NCBI GenBank assembly: GCA_934561055.1
Contig: CAKTFN010000001.1
Location: 62,001-126,000 of the forward strand
Length of the DNA stretch: 64,000 nt
Origin: an uncultured Eubacteriales bacterium
GTDB lineage: Bacteria; Bacillota; Clostridia; Oscillospirales; Acutalibacteraceae
Reading direction: 5' to 3'
The notes beneath the pieces were generated by a model, which worked only from the letters and a program-made list of their open reading frames with translations, was not told where the DNA came from and ran no database searches. Below, piece after piece: positions 9,731 through 19,600 of the stretch. Both the position numbers and the translations under genes were made by a program. The stretch's first letter is position 1. Each line of letters starts with the position of its first letter.

Positions 9731-9766
9731 GAGGACAGGCGAAAAACCTGTTCTCTGAGTTTTTAT
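9731..9766 (+). terminator. Intrinsic terminator after mgtE
   Basis: GAGGACAGG (9731-9739) pairs with CCTGTTCTC (9747-9755), nine pairs including one G-T, followed after TGAG by TTTTT. It lies between the convergent mgtE and the minus-strand symporter gene. Confidence 0.8.
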
Positions 9767-9777
9767 ATAGTTCAGTT

Positions 9778-11208
9778 TTATTTTGAAGCGGAAACGCTGT
9801 CACGTTTTGCAATGAAATCCTGAATTTGCTGTTTAACTTCTTTTCTGTCGAGTTTATAAAACAGCATCGGAATCATGCTGAGTCCTGTGCAGAGGCCGGG
9901 AATGAACCAGTAAGCAGCCATAACAACGTTCTGCATATGCGGCGTAACCTGAGAGAAGGTCATTGTTCCGACGTATCCGGAAAGGCCGACGATGAAGATT
10001 CCGACGGCAACTGAAAAGGCATTTGCAATTTTGATTGAAAGGCTGAGAACCGAATACTGAATTCCTTCGGTACGTTTTCCCGTTGTCATTTCACGGTAGT
10101 CAACAGAATCCGAAAGCATGATGAGCGGAGCAAAGCCGTGAGGGCCGAACATGAAATTGATCACAAACTGGCCGAGAAGAATTCCCCAAAGCGAATGGAA
10201 CCAAGCAGGACCGAAAGCAAAGAGAAAGTAATATCCCATTGCAACAATTGCACCGTAAACACCGAAAATCATAAATGTCTTTTTTACGCCGAGCTTTTTT
10301 GAAATCACGGGTGTGAGAACAACCGAAAGGGTTGAAGGGATTGCGGCGCCGATTCCGAGAATAATCGGAAGGTTTTCACCTGCAAGAGTGATTCCGAGTC
10401 CTGGAATTGTTACCTCGTCAAGAAGTACTGCGGCAGCCTGGACGCCGATGCTGACAGCCATATTCCGTCCGAAACCGAGCATGTTGACAAGGAAAATAAT
10501 CATAAGCGGTTTGTTTGAAACAAGTTCGGAGAACATTTCCTTAAAGCCCATTTTGTTCGGTGTACTCTTGACAACTTCTTTTGAGCCGCGAACCATGATT
10601 GCGGTTGTGATAATTGCAAAAATACCCATTGCAATTGCGGAAATTATGTACTCTTTTTTTGTGATAACCGCAGAGCCGGTGAGCATGCAGATTATGGGAA
10701 CAACAAGGTTCGGCGCAACGAGAGCGAGGGATTTGAGCATATTCGCAATTCCGGCGCAGGTGTTTTTTTCATCGCTTGAAGGGCTGAGAACAGCGAGCAT
10801 ACCTTGGCTCGGAATGTCCGCAAAGCTCATAACAACATTCCAAAGAACAGTTGTTATTGTGATATATGCATACTTCAAAGTTTCGTTTTTAAAATCGATC
10901 GCAACGAACATAAGCGTTGTTATGAGTGCGAAGGGAATTATGCTCATGGCGATGAAAGGCTTCATTTTTCCCGATTTGAAGTGAGCCGAGTCAATGATAT
11001 TTCCGATAATCGGGTCTGCGAGTGAACTGATTATTTTAGCAATAAGAATAATTACTGCGCATTTGGTGAGATCTGCGGCGAGAACGCTTGTGTAAAACTG
11101 CGACTGATAAGTGTTGATATAGCCGACGAGAAGCTGAATTCCGAAAATTCCGACGGAATACAGAATGATTTTTCCGAATGTCAGCGTTTTGGTTGAGTTT
11201 TTTTTCAT
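9778..11208 (-). CDS. MFS transporter of the glycoside-pentoside-hexuronide (GPH) family
   Basis: 476-residue membrane protein with about 12 hydrophobic segments. The family signature after the second helix is present as DPIIGNIIDSAHFKSGKMKP, the GPH/MelB loop that normally reads DPxxGxxxDRTxxxxGKxRP. A second typical stretch, DSVDYREMTTGKRTEG, lies near residue 365. The family imports sugars or glycosides with Na+ or H+; the substrate cannot be read from the sequence. The ATG at 11208 follows AGGAG. The gene is the only one in its transcript. The substitutions D-to-S and R-to-H in the first loop set it apart from the two other GPH proteins in this window. Confidence 0.9.
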   Translation of the reverse strand: MKKNSTKTLTFGKIILYSVGIFGIQLLVGYINTYQSQFYTSVLAADLTKCAVIILIAKIISSLADPIIGNIIDSAHFKSGKMKPFIAMSIIPFALITTLMFVAIDFKNETLKYAYITITTVLWNVVMSFADIPSQGMLAVLSPSSDEKNTCAGIANMLKSLALVAPNLVVPIICMLTGSAVITKKEYIISAIAMGIFAIITTAIMVRGSKEVVKSTPNKMGFKEMFSELVSNKPLMIIFLVNMLGFGRNMAVSIGVQAAAVLLDEVTIPGLGITLAGENLPIILGIGAAIPSTLSVVLTPVISKKLGVKKTFMIFGVYGAIVAMGYYFLFAFGPAWFHSLWGILLGQFVINFMFGPHGFAPLIMLSDSVDYREMTTGKRTEGIQYSVLSLSIKIANAFSVAVGIFIVGLSGYVGTMTFSQVTPHMQNVVMAAYWFIPGLCTGLSMIPMLFYKLDRKEVKQQIQDFIAKRDSVSASK

Positions 11209-11239
11209 TTCTTTTCTCCTCTTTCCTAAAGTTGTTATA

Positions 11240-11268
11240 ATGTTACCACAAATCGAAGAAATTTACAA
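11240..11268 (-). promoter_or_regulatory. Promoter of the minus-strand GPH symporter
   Basis: On the minus strand, TTGTAA (11268-11263) and TAACAT (11245-11240) are separated by 17 bp, with an extended -10 TGG. It lies about 35 bp upstream of the start codon. Confidence 0.65.
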
Positions 11269-11308
11269 TATATTTGTGAGTATATAACAAAAAATCGGAC
11301 AAATAAGC

Positions 11309-11339
11309 AAAAAAAGAGCACAGCCGTTTGACTGCACTC
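11309..11339 (-). terminator. Intrinsic terminator of the NhaC-type transporter gene
   Basis: On the minus strand GAGTGCAGTC pairs with GGCTGTGCTC (ten pairs, some G-T) around an AAAC loop, followed by seven T. Confidence 0.9.
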
Positions 11340-11354
11340 TTTTGAATTTTGAAA

Positions 11355-13190
11355 TTACTTTGCCTTCTTGAGTGTGACCGCTCTGATAACAAGAAGGGTT
11401 CCGATCATCAAAACAATCGCAATCGGAAGAACAATCATCCAGTTTGAAACAAAGCCTGCAATAATATAGCTGACTGCGGAAACGCCGGCAACCGTAAGAG
11501 CGTACGGAAGCTGGGTTGAAACGTGGTTGATGTGGTTGCACTGTGCACCGGCCGAAGCCATGATGGTGGTGTCCGAAATCGGGGAGCAGTGGTCGCCGCA
11601 AACAGCACCGGCCATGCAGGCTGAAATCGCAACGATTGTAATCGGTTCGCCCGACGTGAAAACGCTGAGAACGATCGGAATAAGAATTCCGAATGTACCC
11701 CATGAAGTACCTGTTGCGAATGAAAGGCCAACCGCAATAAGGAAGATGATTGCCGGAAGGAAGGACTGGAATGTGCCTGCCGTACCTTCAATAAGACGCG
11801 AGATAAAGATTTTTGCGCCGAGACTGTCCGTCATTGCTTTAAGAGTCCATGCACAGGTGAGAATGAGGATTGCAGGAACCATTGCCTTGAAGCCTTCGGG
11901 AAGAGATTCCATGATTGACTTGAAGGAAATGACTCTTCTGATAAGGAAGTAGACAACCGTAATAACCATTGAAACTGCGGCGCCGAAAGCAAGACCAACA
12001 GAAGCGTCACTGTTTGAAAAAGCGGTGATGAAGTCCTCTCCGCTGAAAAAGCCGCCGGAATAAATCATTCCGATAACACAGCAGATGATGAGAATAACAA
12101 CGGGGATAACGAGGTCGCACACACGACCTTTTTCGTTGACTTCGCCTTCTTCGTCTCCGATTTTTGTTCCGCTTGTGAAAAGGTCGCCGTTTTCAATTGC
12201 GTTCTTTTCATGAAGTTTCATCGGACCGTAATCGAATTTTGAAAGCGAGATGAAGATCATCATTACGATTGTGAGAAGTGCGTAGAAGTTGTAGGGGATA
12301 GCGCTGACAAAAAGGCTGATTCCGTTTTCTGCGCCTGCACCTCTTGCAAAACCGGCAACCGCTGCAGCCCATGAAGAAATCGGAGCAATGATGCAGACCG
12401 GAGCCGCAGTTGCGTCAATAAGATAAGAGAGCTTTGCTCTTGAAACCTTGTTTCTGTCGGTAACCGGGCGCATAACCGAGCCGACGGTGAGACAGTTGAA
12501 ATAGTCGTCAATGAAAATGAGTACGCCGAGCGCCATCGTTGCAAGCTGAGCGCCCACGCGTGACTTGATGTGCTTTGAAGCCCAACGTCCGAATGCGGCC
12601 GATCCACCGGCTTTGTTCATCATTGAAACGAGTGCGCCGAGAAGCACAAGGAAAATGAGAATACCCATGTTGTACGGATCCGCAAGGCTTGAAACGAATC
12701 CGTCTGACATAACGTGCTTGACTGTGCCTTCAAAGTTTGCACCGGCATAAATCACACCGCCGACAACAATACCGATAATAAGCGAAGAGTAAACTTCTTT
12801 GGTAATAAGTGCAAGAACAATTGCGATTATCGGCGGAAGAAGCGAAAGAATTGTTGCGTAGCTTTTTACCGATTCACGAACCTTCGCAATAGCAGTGTCA
12901 ATATGGCTTTTGAAGTCCGGGTCACCTTCAAGGTTGTCGGCGTATGCGTCAACATAAGCGTGAGCGGAATCGCTGTCGCTCAAATCATAATTGATTGCGT
13001 CTTCGCCTTCGCCGAGCGTGAATTTTGAGCTCGGCGCCGTGGCAATTGTCGCAGCATCGTCTGCCGGCGTCAGTGACGTGGCAGCGGCGCCGTCTTCGGC
13101 AAAAGCAACCGTGAACGCAGAAATCATAATTACTGTGAGCATAAAGAATGCGAGAAGAAGTTTTGCAGATGTTTTTCTTTTTCTGTTCAT
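11355..13190 (-). CDS. NhaC-family transporter, probable lysine uptake protein (LysW type)
   Basis: 611-residue membrane protein of the Na+/H+ antiporter NhaC superfamily, starting at an ATG with AGGAGG just upstream. It opens with a hydrophobic segment resembling a signal peptide (residues 9-30, ending VAFAED), then an acidic spacer of about 85 residues, then 10-12 transmembrane helices. Family-typical stretches include the loop IFIDDYFNCLTVGSVMRPVT and CGDHCSPISDTTIMAS near residue 540. Its 5' leader is a clear lysine riboswitch with a terminator. In established comparative work on L-box regulons, an NhaC-like transporter (called LysW) is a recurrent member and was proposed to import lysine. 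The lysine assignment here is therefore an inference from the regulation; sequence alone would give only NhaC. Confidence 0.9.
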   Translation of the reverse strand: MNRKRKTSAKLLLAFFMLTVIMISAFTVAFAEDGAAATSLTPADDAATIATAPSSKFTLGEGEDAINYDLSDSDSAHAYVDAYADNLEGDPDFKSHIDTAIAKVRESVKSYATILSLLPPIIAIVLALITKEVYSSLIIGIVVGGVIYAGANFEGTVKHVMSDGFVSSLADPYNMGILIFLVLLGALVSMMNKAGGSAAFGRWASKHIKSRVGAQLATMALGVLIFIDDYFNCLTVGSVMRPVTDRNKVSRAKLSYLIDATAAPVCIIAPISSWAAAVAGFARGAGAENGISLFVSAIPYNFYALLTIVMMIFISLSKFDYGPMKLHEKNAIENGDLFTSGTKIGDEEGEVNEKGRVCDLVIPVVILIICCVIGMIYSGGFFSGEDFITAFSNSDASVGLAFGAAVSMVITVVYFLIRRVISFKSIMESLPEGFKAMVPAILILTCAWTLKAMTDSLGAKIFISRLIEGTAGTFQSFLPAIIFLIAVGLSFATGTSWGTFGILIPIVLSVFTSGEPITIVAISACMAGAVCGDHCSPISDTTIMASAGAQCNHINHVSTQLPYALTVAGVSAVSYIIAGFVSNWMIVLPIAIVLMIGTLLVIRAVTLKKAK

Positions 13191-13222
13191 TTTTTTCCTC
13201 CTGAACGGATTTTTTATTGTTT

Positions 13223-13267
13223 CCCGTTTTCACGGGAAAAGAAAAGAGACCGCAAAGAAGCAGTCCC
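13223..13267 (-). terminator. Riboswitch expression platform: terminator plus second hairpin
   Basis: On the minus strand GGGACTGC (13267-13260) pairs with GCGGTCTC (13253-13246) and is followed by TTTTCTTTT: an intrinsic terminator just downstream of the lysine aptamer. A second hairpin, CCCGT-GAAA-ACGGG (13236-13223), lies between it and the ribosome binding site. Lysine binding is expected to favour termination. Confidence 0.85.
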
Positions 13268-13289
13268 AAAAAAGCAAAAATCTTTTTGT

Positions 13290-13490
13290 GACAGCTCTCC
13301 GCAAAAGCGACAGTCGCCGGGATATTGTCCCAACGCCCAGCTAAGCAAGAACTGCCTTGCAGTACTCACAAAAGAACTTCCCGAAAAAGCCCCCGCTTCG
13401 GCAAAACTTCCTTTCTTCCGCCCTCGGTGTCCTTCGGGAGACGGGCAAAAGCCCAAAGCGAAATACTGATAAGTTCTGCGCCTCTATTAT
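13290..13490 (-). promoter_or_regulatory. Lysine riboswitch (L box) aptamer
   Basis: Read on the minus strand, the element opens with AGAGGCGCAGAACTTATCAG. It continues with the hallmark internal pieces GGGCGGAAG, TTTGCCGAAGC, GTGAGTACTGCAAGGC and GCTGGGCG, and closes with GGAGAGCTGTC. This order and these conserved cores match the five-helix lysine riboswitch. The closing P1 helix is AATAG against CTGT. It sits between a strong promoter and a terminator upstream of the NhaC-type transporter, the standard arrangement for lysine repression. Confidence 0.95.
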
Positions 13491-13495
13491 TGTCC

Positions 13496-13525
13496 ATTAT
13501 ACACAGCAACGGACGAAAAAGTCAA
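13496..13525 (-). promoter_or_regulatory. Promoter of the riboswitch-controlled transporter
   Basis: On the minus strand TTGACT (13525-13520) and TATAAT (13501-13496) are 18 bp apart, placing the start of transcription just upstream of the aptamer. Confidence 0.85.
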
Positions 13526-13807
13526 TATGTTTTGTAAGATTTATCAAAAAGAAATCGAAATCATGGAACGGAGGCTTTAAACAAAACTTAAATAGAATTT
13601 TATCATTTCTCAAACAAAGCCGAGTTATATTAAATACTGACAGATCAGCTCAAAAAAGCGGTTTCTGCATTCTTTGCGTGAGAACCTCGTTTCCTTTTAA
13701 ATTTATAATATCTTATCAAATCTTTGCTGAAATTGAAACCCGTTCGTCGGCTGCTTTTAAGCAGAGCAAAAAAATTTTTAATTTCGTTTGTATCGCCGGA
13801 AAACAGA
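13526..13807. other. Intergenic spacer between divergent promoters, nothing recognised
   Basis: AT-rich sequence between the lysine-riboswitch promoter (minus) and the feo promoter (plus). I see no gene with a ribosome binding site and no clear operator. Confidence 0.5.
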
Positions 13808-13836
13808 TTGAAAAAAATTAAGCGACATGGTACAAT
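13808..13836 (+). promoter_or_regulatory. Promoter of the feo operon
   Basis: TTGAAA (13808-13813) and TACAAT (13831-13836) with 17-bp spacing and an extended -10 TGG. An iron-regulator box is expected for such operons, but I could not identify one with confidence. Confidence 0.75.
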
Positions 13837-13891
13837 GTGTAAAAATACTCCAATCGGACAAGACGGATTGTAAAAATGAGGTAAGAGTGAA

Positions 13892-16240
13892 ATGAAACTT
13901 AACGAAATAAAAGTCGGCGAAAGTGTGAAAATCACCGCTGTCGGCGGAAGCGGAACTTTGAGGCAACACTTTCTTGACATGGGCGTGATTCCCGGTGCAA
14001 CGGCAAAACTTATCCAGTTTGCACCCATGGGAGATCCGATGGATCTGCTTATTCACGGATATGAGCTTACGCTGAGGCTGTCCGATGCCGCTCAGATTGA
14101 TGTTGAACCCGTCAAGGCGGCGAAGAGCTTTAAAATGAATTCCGCCGATATTACCGATGAAGACGAGCATCCCGGTCTCGGCGAAGACGGAAAGTACCAC
14201 GTCAAAGGAAGCGAAAATCCTGTTCCGAAGGGGACTCTTTTGACGTTCGCTCTTGCAGGAAACCAAAACTGCGGAAAAACAACGCTTTTTAATCAGCTCA
14301 CCGGCTCAAACCAGCACGTCGGAAATTTTCCGGGTGTAACCGTTGACCGAAAAGATGGTGCAATCCGAGGATACCCGAACACGAAAGTCACCGATCTTCC
14401 GGGAATATATTCTCTTTCGCCTTATACAAGCGAAGAACTCGTTTCACGTCAGTATATTCTAGATGAAAAGCCGATAGGTATTATCAATATCGTTGACGCA
14501 ACAAATATTGAACGTAATCTTTATCTTACGCTTCAGCTCATGGAACTCGGAATACCGATTGTCCTTGCTCTTAACATGATGGACGAAGTCAGAGGCAACG
14601 GCGGAACGGTCAACATCAACCGGATGGAGGAAATGCTCGGAGTTCCCGTTGTTCCGATTTCTGCGGCAAAGAACGAGGGCGTTGATGAACTCATTCGCCA
14701 TGCCGTTCATATTGCGCAATATCGGGAATGTCCCGGAAGAACCGATTTTTGCGATGAAAACAACAATGGCGGAGCGGTTCACCGTGCTCTTCACGGAATC
14801 ATGGAGCTTATCAGTGACCATGCCGAAGCCGCAGGACTTCCTTTGCGTTTTGCCGCAACAAAGGTTATCGAGGGTGACGAACTGATTCTCAAAGCTCTCA
14901 AACTTTCGGAAAACGAAACCGAAATGATTGAGCATATCGTTGTTCAAATGGAGAACGAGCGAGGACTTGACCGCGCGGCGGCAATTGCGGATATGCGTTT
15001 TTCGTTTATTACACATCTTTGTTCACGTTGCGTTGTGAAGCCTGCAGAAAGCAAGGAGCATAAGCGCAGCCGAAAGATTGATAAAATCTTGACCGGAAAA
15101 TATACGGCGATTCCGGCTTTTGTCGGAATTATGGGACTTGTTTTTTATCTGACGTTCAATGTTGTCGGTGCGGCTCTTCAAAATCTTCTTCAAATGGGTA
15201 TTGATGCCGTTTCCGATTTTGTTGACAAAGCTTTGACGAATGCCGGGGTGAACGACCTAATTCATTCTTTGATAATTGACGGCGTTTTCGGCGGAGTCGG
15301 AAGTATTCTCAGCTTTATTCCGATAATTCTCATTTTGTTTTTGTTCCTTTCACTTCTTGAAGACAGCGGATACATGGCACGAATTGCATTTGTTATGGAT
15401 AAACTTCTTCGTAAAATCGGTCTTTCCGGTCGAAGCATTGTTCCGCTCTTGATTGGTTTCGGCTGTACCGTACCCGGCGTAATGGCAAGCAGAACAATGC
15501 CTTCTCAGCGTGACCGCAGACTTACGATAATGCTCATTCCTTTCATGAGTTGCACCGCAAAACTTCCGATTTACGGCCTTTTGACTCATGCGTTTTTTCC
15601 GAAATACAGCGGTCTCATAATGGTTTGTCTGTATTTTCTCGGCGTTCTTTCGGCAATTGTCGTTGCTTCAATCATGAAACGCACCGCTTTCAAGGGCGAA
15701 GCCGTTCCGTTCGTTATGGAGCTTCCAAATTACCGAATGCCTAAATTCAAAAACGTTGTTCATCTTCTTTGGGATAAGGCAAAAGACTTTCTTCAAAGGG
15801 CGTTTACGGTAATTTTTGTTGCAACGGTTGTGATTTGGTTCCTTCAGAGCTTTGATTTTCGTCTCAATCCCGTTCTTGGGGAGCAGGAAAAAAGTATGCT
15901 TTCAATGATTGCCGGATACATTGCTCCCGTTTTTGCACCGCTCGGTTTTGCCGATTGGAGAATTTGTACTTCTCTTATTGCCGGATTCATGGCAAAGGAA
16001 AGTGTTGCTTCAACGCTTTCGGTTTTGCTCGGCGGCGCATCGATAACAACGCTTGTTGCTCCTGCCGGGGCGCTTGCGCTTCTTGCTTTCTGTCTGCTTT
16101 ATACGCCCTGCGTTGCGGCGATTGCTTCAATCAGACGTGAACTCGGCGGAAAATGGGCGGCCGGAGTTGTTGCCGGTCAGTGCATCATTGCCTATCTTGT
16201 TGCACTCATTGTTAAATTTATTGCCGGAGTGATAATATGA
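13892..16240 (+). CDS. feoB: Ferrous iron transporter, FeoA-FeoB fusion
   Basis: 782-residue protein joining FeoA and FeoB, the Fe2+ uptake system of the cytoplasmic membrane. Residues 1-73 are a FeoA SH3-like domain (LxxLxxG-type start, FLDMGVIPG). The FeoB GTPase follows, with G1 GNQNCGKTT at 123-131, G3 DLPG at 168-171 and G4 NMMD at 228-231. A helical guanine-dissociation-inhibitor-like spacer follows. About 400-782 is the membrane permease with the paired Gate motifs, including SCTAKLPIYGLL and FLQRAFTVIFV. Length equals FeoA plus FeoB. The ATG at 13892 follows GAGGTAAG. Its stop overlaps the start of the Cys-rich partner gene (ATGA), so the two are translationally coupled. Iron repression is expected but no operator was identified. 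Confidence 0.96.
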   Translation: MKLNEIKVGESVKITAVGGSGTLRQHFLDMGVIPGATAKLIQFAPMGDPMDLLIHGYELTLRLSDAAQIDVEPVKAAKSFKMNSADITDEDEHPGLGEDGKYHVKGSENPVPKGTLLTFALAGNQNCGKTTLFNQLTGSNQHVGNFPGVTVDRKDGAIRGYPNTKVTDLPGIYSLSPYTSEELVSRQYILDEKPIGIINIVDATNIERNLYLTLQLMELGIPIVLALNMMDEVRGNGGTVNINRMEEMLGVPVVPISAAKNEGVDELIRHAVHIAQYRECPGRTDFCDENNNGGAVHRALHGIMELISDHAEAAGLPLRFAATKVIEGDELILKALKLSENETEMIEHIVVQMENERGLDRAAAIADMRFSFITHLCSRCVVKPAESKEHKRSRKIDKILTGKYTAIPAFVGIMGLVFYLTFNVVGAALQNLLQMGIDAVSDFVDKALTNAGVNDLIHSLIIDGVFGGVGSILSFIPIILILFLFLSLLEDSGYMARIAFVMDKLLRKIGLSGRSIVPLLIGFGCTVPGVMASRTMPSQRDRRLTIMLIPFMSCTAKLPIYGLLTHAFFPKYSGLIMVCLYFLGVLSAIVVASIMKRTAFKGEAVPFVMELPNYRMPKFKNVVHLLWDKAKDFLQRAFTVIFVATVVIWFLQSFDFRLNPVLGEQEKSMLSMIAGYIAPVFAPLGFADWRICTSLIAGFMAKESVASTLSVLLGGASITTLVAPAGALALLAFCLLYTPCVAAIASIRRELGGKWAAGVVAGQCIIAYLVALIVKFIAGVII

Positions 16241-16398
16241 ATGCTGCCGATGTAATTTGCCTTGCCTTACTTGCGCTTGCACTTATCGGTGCAATTGTTG
16301 CAATTTTTAAAGGAAAAGGGGGATGCTGCAAAAAGCACGGCGGCGGTTGTGACTGCTGCTGTGAAAACTGCAATCGGTCTTGTGACAACCATAAGTAG
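16237..16398 (+). CDS. FeoB-associated Cys-rich membrane protein
   Basis: 53-residue protein whose ATG overlaps the feoB stop (ATGA at 16237-16240). One transmembrane helix (residues 5-24, rich in Leu, Ala and Ile) is followed by a short cytoplasmic tail with nine cysteines in GGCCKKHGG and CDCCCENC-type clusters. This is the form of the FeoB-associated Cys-rich membrane proteins (Pfam FeoB_associated), thought to assist Fe2+ transfer or regulate FeoB. The gene is short and easy to miss; overlap, composition and position leave little doubt. Confidence 0.9.
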   Translation: MNAADVICLALLALALIGAIVAIFKGKGGCCKKHGGGCDCCCENCNRSCDNHK

Positions 16399-16604
16399 CA
16401 GTGCATTTTTAACAAGAAAGAGCCTCTCTGTCAATAGTTTGGGCAGAAAAATGAAATGAAGGAGCAACATATATTATTGAGCCGATAATTTTCCGCCTTG
16501 CTTCAATTGTGGAAGGATTTTTATTGTGAATTTACATCACGCAAAAATTATACTTTTCAAACAATTCGTTTTATCCCTTTACTTTTTTAGTTATTTGTGG
16601 TAAA

Positions 16605-16613
16605 TGCTATATT
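16605..16613 (+). promoter_or_regulatory. Probable extended -10 promoter of the LRR protein gene
   Basis: TGCTATATT is an extended -10 element 34 bp before the start codon. No good -35 is seen at the expected distance. AAGGAG (16631-16636) then precedes the ATG at 16647. Confidence 0.5.
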
Positions 16614-16646
16614 GGAATTCTTTTCAAGCAAAGGAGACAAAGAAAA

Positions 16647-19600
16647 ATGAAAGCAAAAAACGGACTCAAAAAAACGCTTGCGTGCTTGCTTGCGGTGGTT
16701 CTAATGTTGACCGGTGCGCCGCTTGCGGGACTTGCCGACCTTGACCTTTCCGGCGTTGCGGATTGGTTTTCGACCACGGCACAGGCGGCAACAACTTACT
16801 ATTACGCAGGTGACCTGACCTATACTGTTGAAGACGGTGAGGCAATGATTACCGACTGCGACGACGAAATCAGCGGTGAACTTGTTATTCCGTCAACTCT
16901 CGGAGGTTATCCGGTAACAAGCATCGGTTATGATGCGTTTGAGTATTGTAGATACCTTACAAGCGTGACAATTCCGGACAGCGTAACAAGTATCGACAAT
17001 TCTGCATTCAGAGGTTGCACCGGCTTGACAAGCGTAACAATTCCGGACAGCGTAACTTATATTGGAAACAATGCTTTTTACAATACATCATGGTATAACT
17101 CACAGCCGGATGGTGTTGTTTATGCCGGAAAGGTTTTGTATAAGTATAAAGGCACAATGCCGGAGAATACAAGCATCGTGATTCGGGAAGGCACGAAAAG
17201 TATTGCCGGTTCTGCATTCTCCGGTTGCACCGGCTTGACAAGCGTAACAATTCCGGATAGCGTAACAAGCATCGGTTATGAAGCATTCAAGGATTTCACC
17301 GGCTTAACAAGCATAACAATTCCGAACAGCGTAACAAGCATCGACGCTAGGGCATTCTACAATTGTACCGGTTTGACAAGCATAACAATTCCGGACAGTG
17401 TAACAAGCATAGGCGGCTCTGCATTCTACGGTTGCACCGGTTTGACAAGTATAACAATTCCGTATAGCGTTACAAGTATTGGTTATAGTGCATTCGACAA
17501 TTGCACCGGTTTGACAAAAATCAACTGGAATGCGGAAAGTGTCAGTGATTTTGTCTTTTCAGGTGGTGCTTGGTACTATATTTTTTCAAATGCCGGAACA
17601 TCAGGTGACGGAATTGATGTTGTTTTTGGTTACAATGTAAAGAGCATACCGGCACGGGTGTTTTATAATGTGTCAAGCATCAAATCGGTAACAATCGGCA
17701 ACAGCGTAACAAGCATAGGAGATTATGCATTCAGAGATTGCACCGGCTTGAAAAAAATCAACTGGAACGCAGAAAGTGTCAGTGATTATAGTAGCTCCGT
17801 TTTTTCAAATGCTGGAACAGCAGGAGACGGAATTGACGTTGTTTTTGGCAATAATGTAAAGAGCATACCGGCATATGCGTTTGATGATGTATCAAGCATC
17901 AAATCTGTGATAATCGGCAACAGCGTAACAAGCATTGGTGGTTCTGCATTCAGCGGTTGCACCAGCTTGACAAAAATCAACTGGAACGCAGAGAGTGTCA
18001 GAGATTTTGTTGACTCATGGGGTGGAGTGTACAATGTCTTTTCAAATGCCGGAACGGCAGAAGACGGAATTGAGGTTGTTTTTGGCGATAGTGTTAAGAG
18101 CATACCGGCATATGTGTTTTATAATGTAGCAAGCATCAAATCTGTAATAGTCGGCAACAGCGTAACAAGAATCGGCGAGTATGCGTTCAAAAAGTGCACT
18201 GGTTTGGCAAGTGTAACAATTGGCAACAGCGTAACAAGTATCGGAGATTCTGCATTCAGCGGTTGCAACGGTTTGACAAGCATAACAATTCCGGTCAGTG
18301 TAACAAACATTGGCAGTTCTGCATTTGAAAATTGTACCGGCTTGACAAGTGTGACAATTCCGGATAGTGTAGAAAGCATTGGCATTTCTGCTTTTGACGG
18401 TACAGCATGGTACAATGCTCAACCGTTCGGTGATGTTTATGCCGGAAAAGTCTATTACAAATATAAAGGAACAATGCTTGAAAACACAAGTATTACAATC
18501 AAAGACGGAACAAAAGGAATCGCCGGCGGCGCATTCTACTGTTGCTATGGCTTGGTTGATGTTACAATTCCTAATGGCGTTACCAATATTGGCGATGAAG
18601 CGTTTTCTAACTGCGGCGAATTGACCGATTTAACCATTCCGGGCAGTGTAAAGATTATCGGAGACAGTGCATTTGCAAACAGAATTTTTGCGAGTGATAA
18701 CGTTGGTTTAAAGCGTGTAAAACTTGAAAATGGCATTGAAATTATTGGTAATAATGCATTCGCTGGTTGTTGCCGTCTAAGCAATATTAATTTTCCTGAC
18801 AGTGTAACATTCATTGGTGATAGTGCATTCAGTGATTGTTTTCAACTTGCAAACGTACATATCCCAGGAAGTGTAAAATATATCGGTAAAGATGCATTTG
18901 ATTTTTTAACATTGGTTATACTTGACGAAGGTATCGAAATTATAGGAAATAATGCATTTCGGGGAACTGAAATTAGTCAGATTGTTATCCCAGATAGCGT
19001 TAAGAGCGTTGGAAATTATGCATTTTCATCATGCGGATCATTAACAACAGTAACAATTGGTAGCGGTATTGAAACAATCCTTTCCGGCACATTCCAAAAC
19101 TGTCCCAACATCACAACAATAAAAATCAAAAAAGGTCTCAAAGTAATTGAAAAAGATGCATTCAACGGAATCAAAGCCATTCCCGACATCTTCTTTGAAG
19201 GCAGTGAGGAAGAATGGAAAGCAATCTCCATTGACCAGTCGAACGACATGATTCTTCGTGCCAATATGCATTATAACGCAGACCTTTCGCATGAACATTC
19301 CTACACCGAAACGGTTAAGGAAGCAACCTGTACCGAAGACGGTCTCAGAACTTTCACCTGTTCCTGCGGAAGAAGCTATACCGAAAAAATTCCGGCAACG
19401 GGTCATGATTTTGATTATGTTGTTGTTGAACCGACCTGCATTTCAATCGGTTATGAAACAAACACCTGCAAAAATTGCGGCTTGAGCTATTTTGTACGCT
19501 CGATTCCGGCAACGGGTCACCACGATTATAACGGTGACGGTCGTTGCGACGCCTGTTCAAGAAAAATGAGTGAGGCGGAAGAACCGGATAAGCGTGTTGT

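Noticed and set aside
13191..13560. Several plus- and minus-strand open frames over the lysine riboswitch
   Set aside because: They lie on the structured RNA element, lack ribosome binding sites and have atypical composition.
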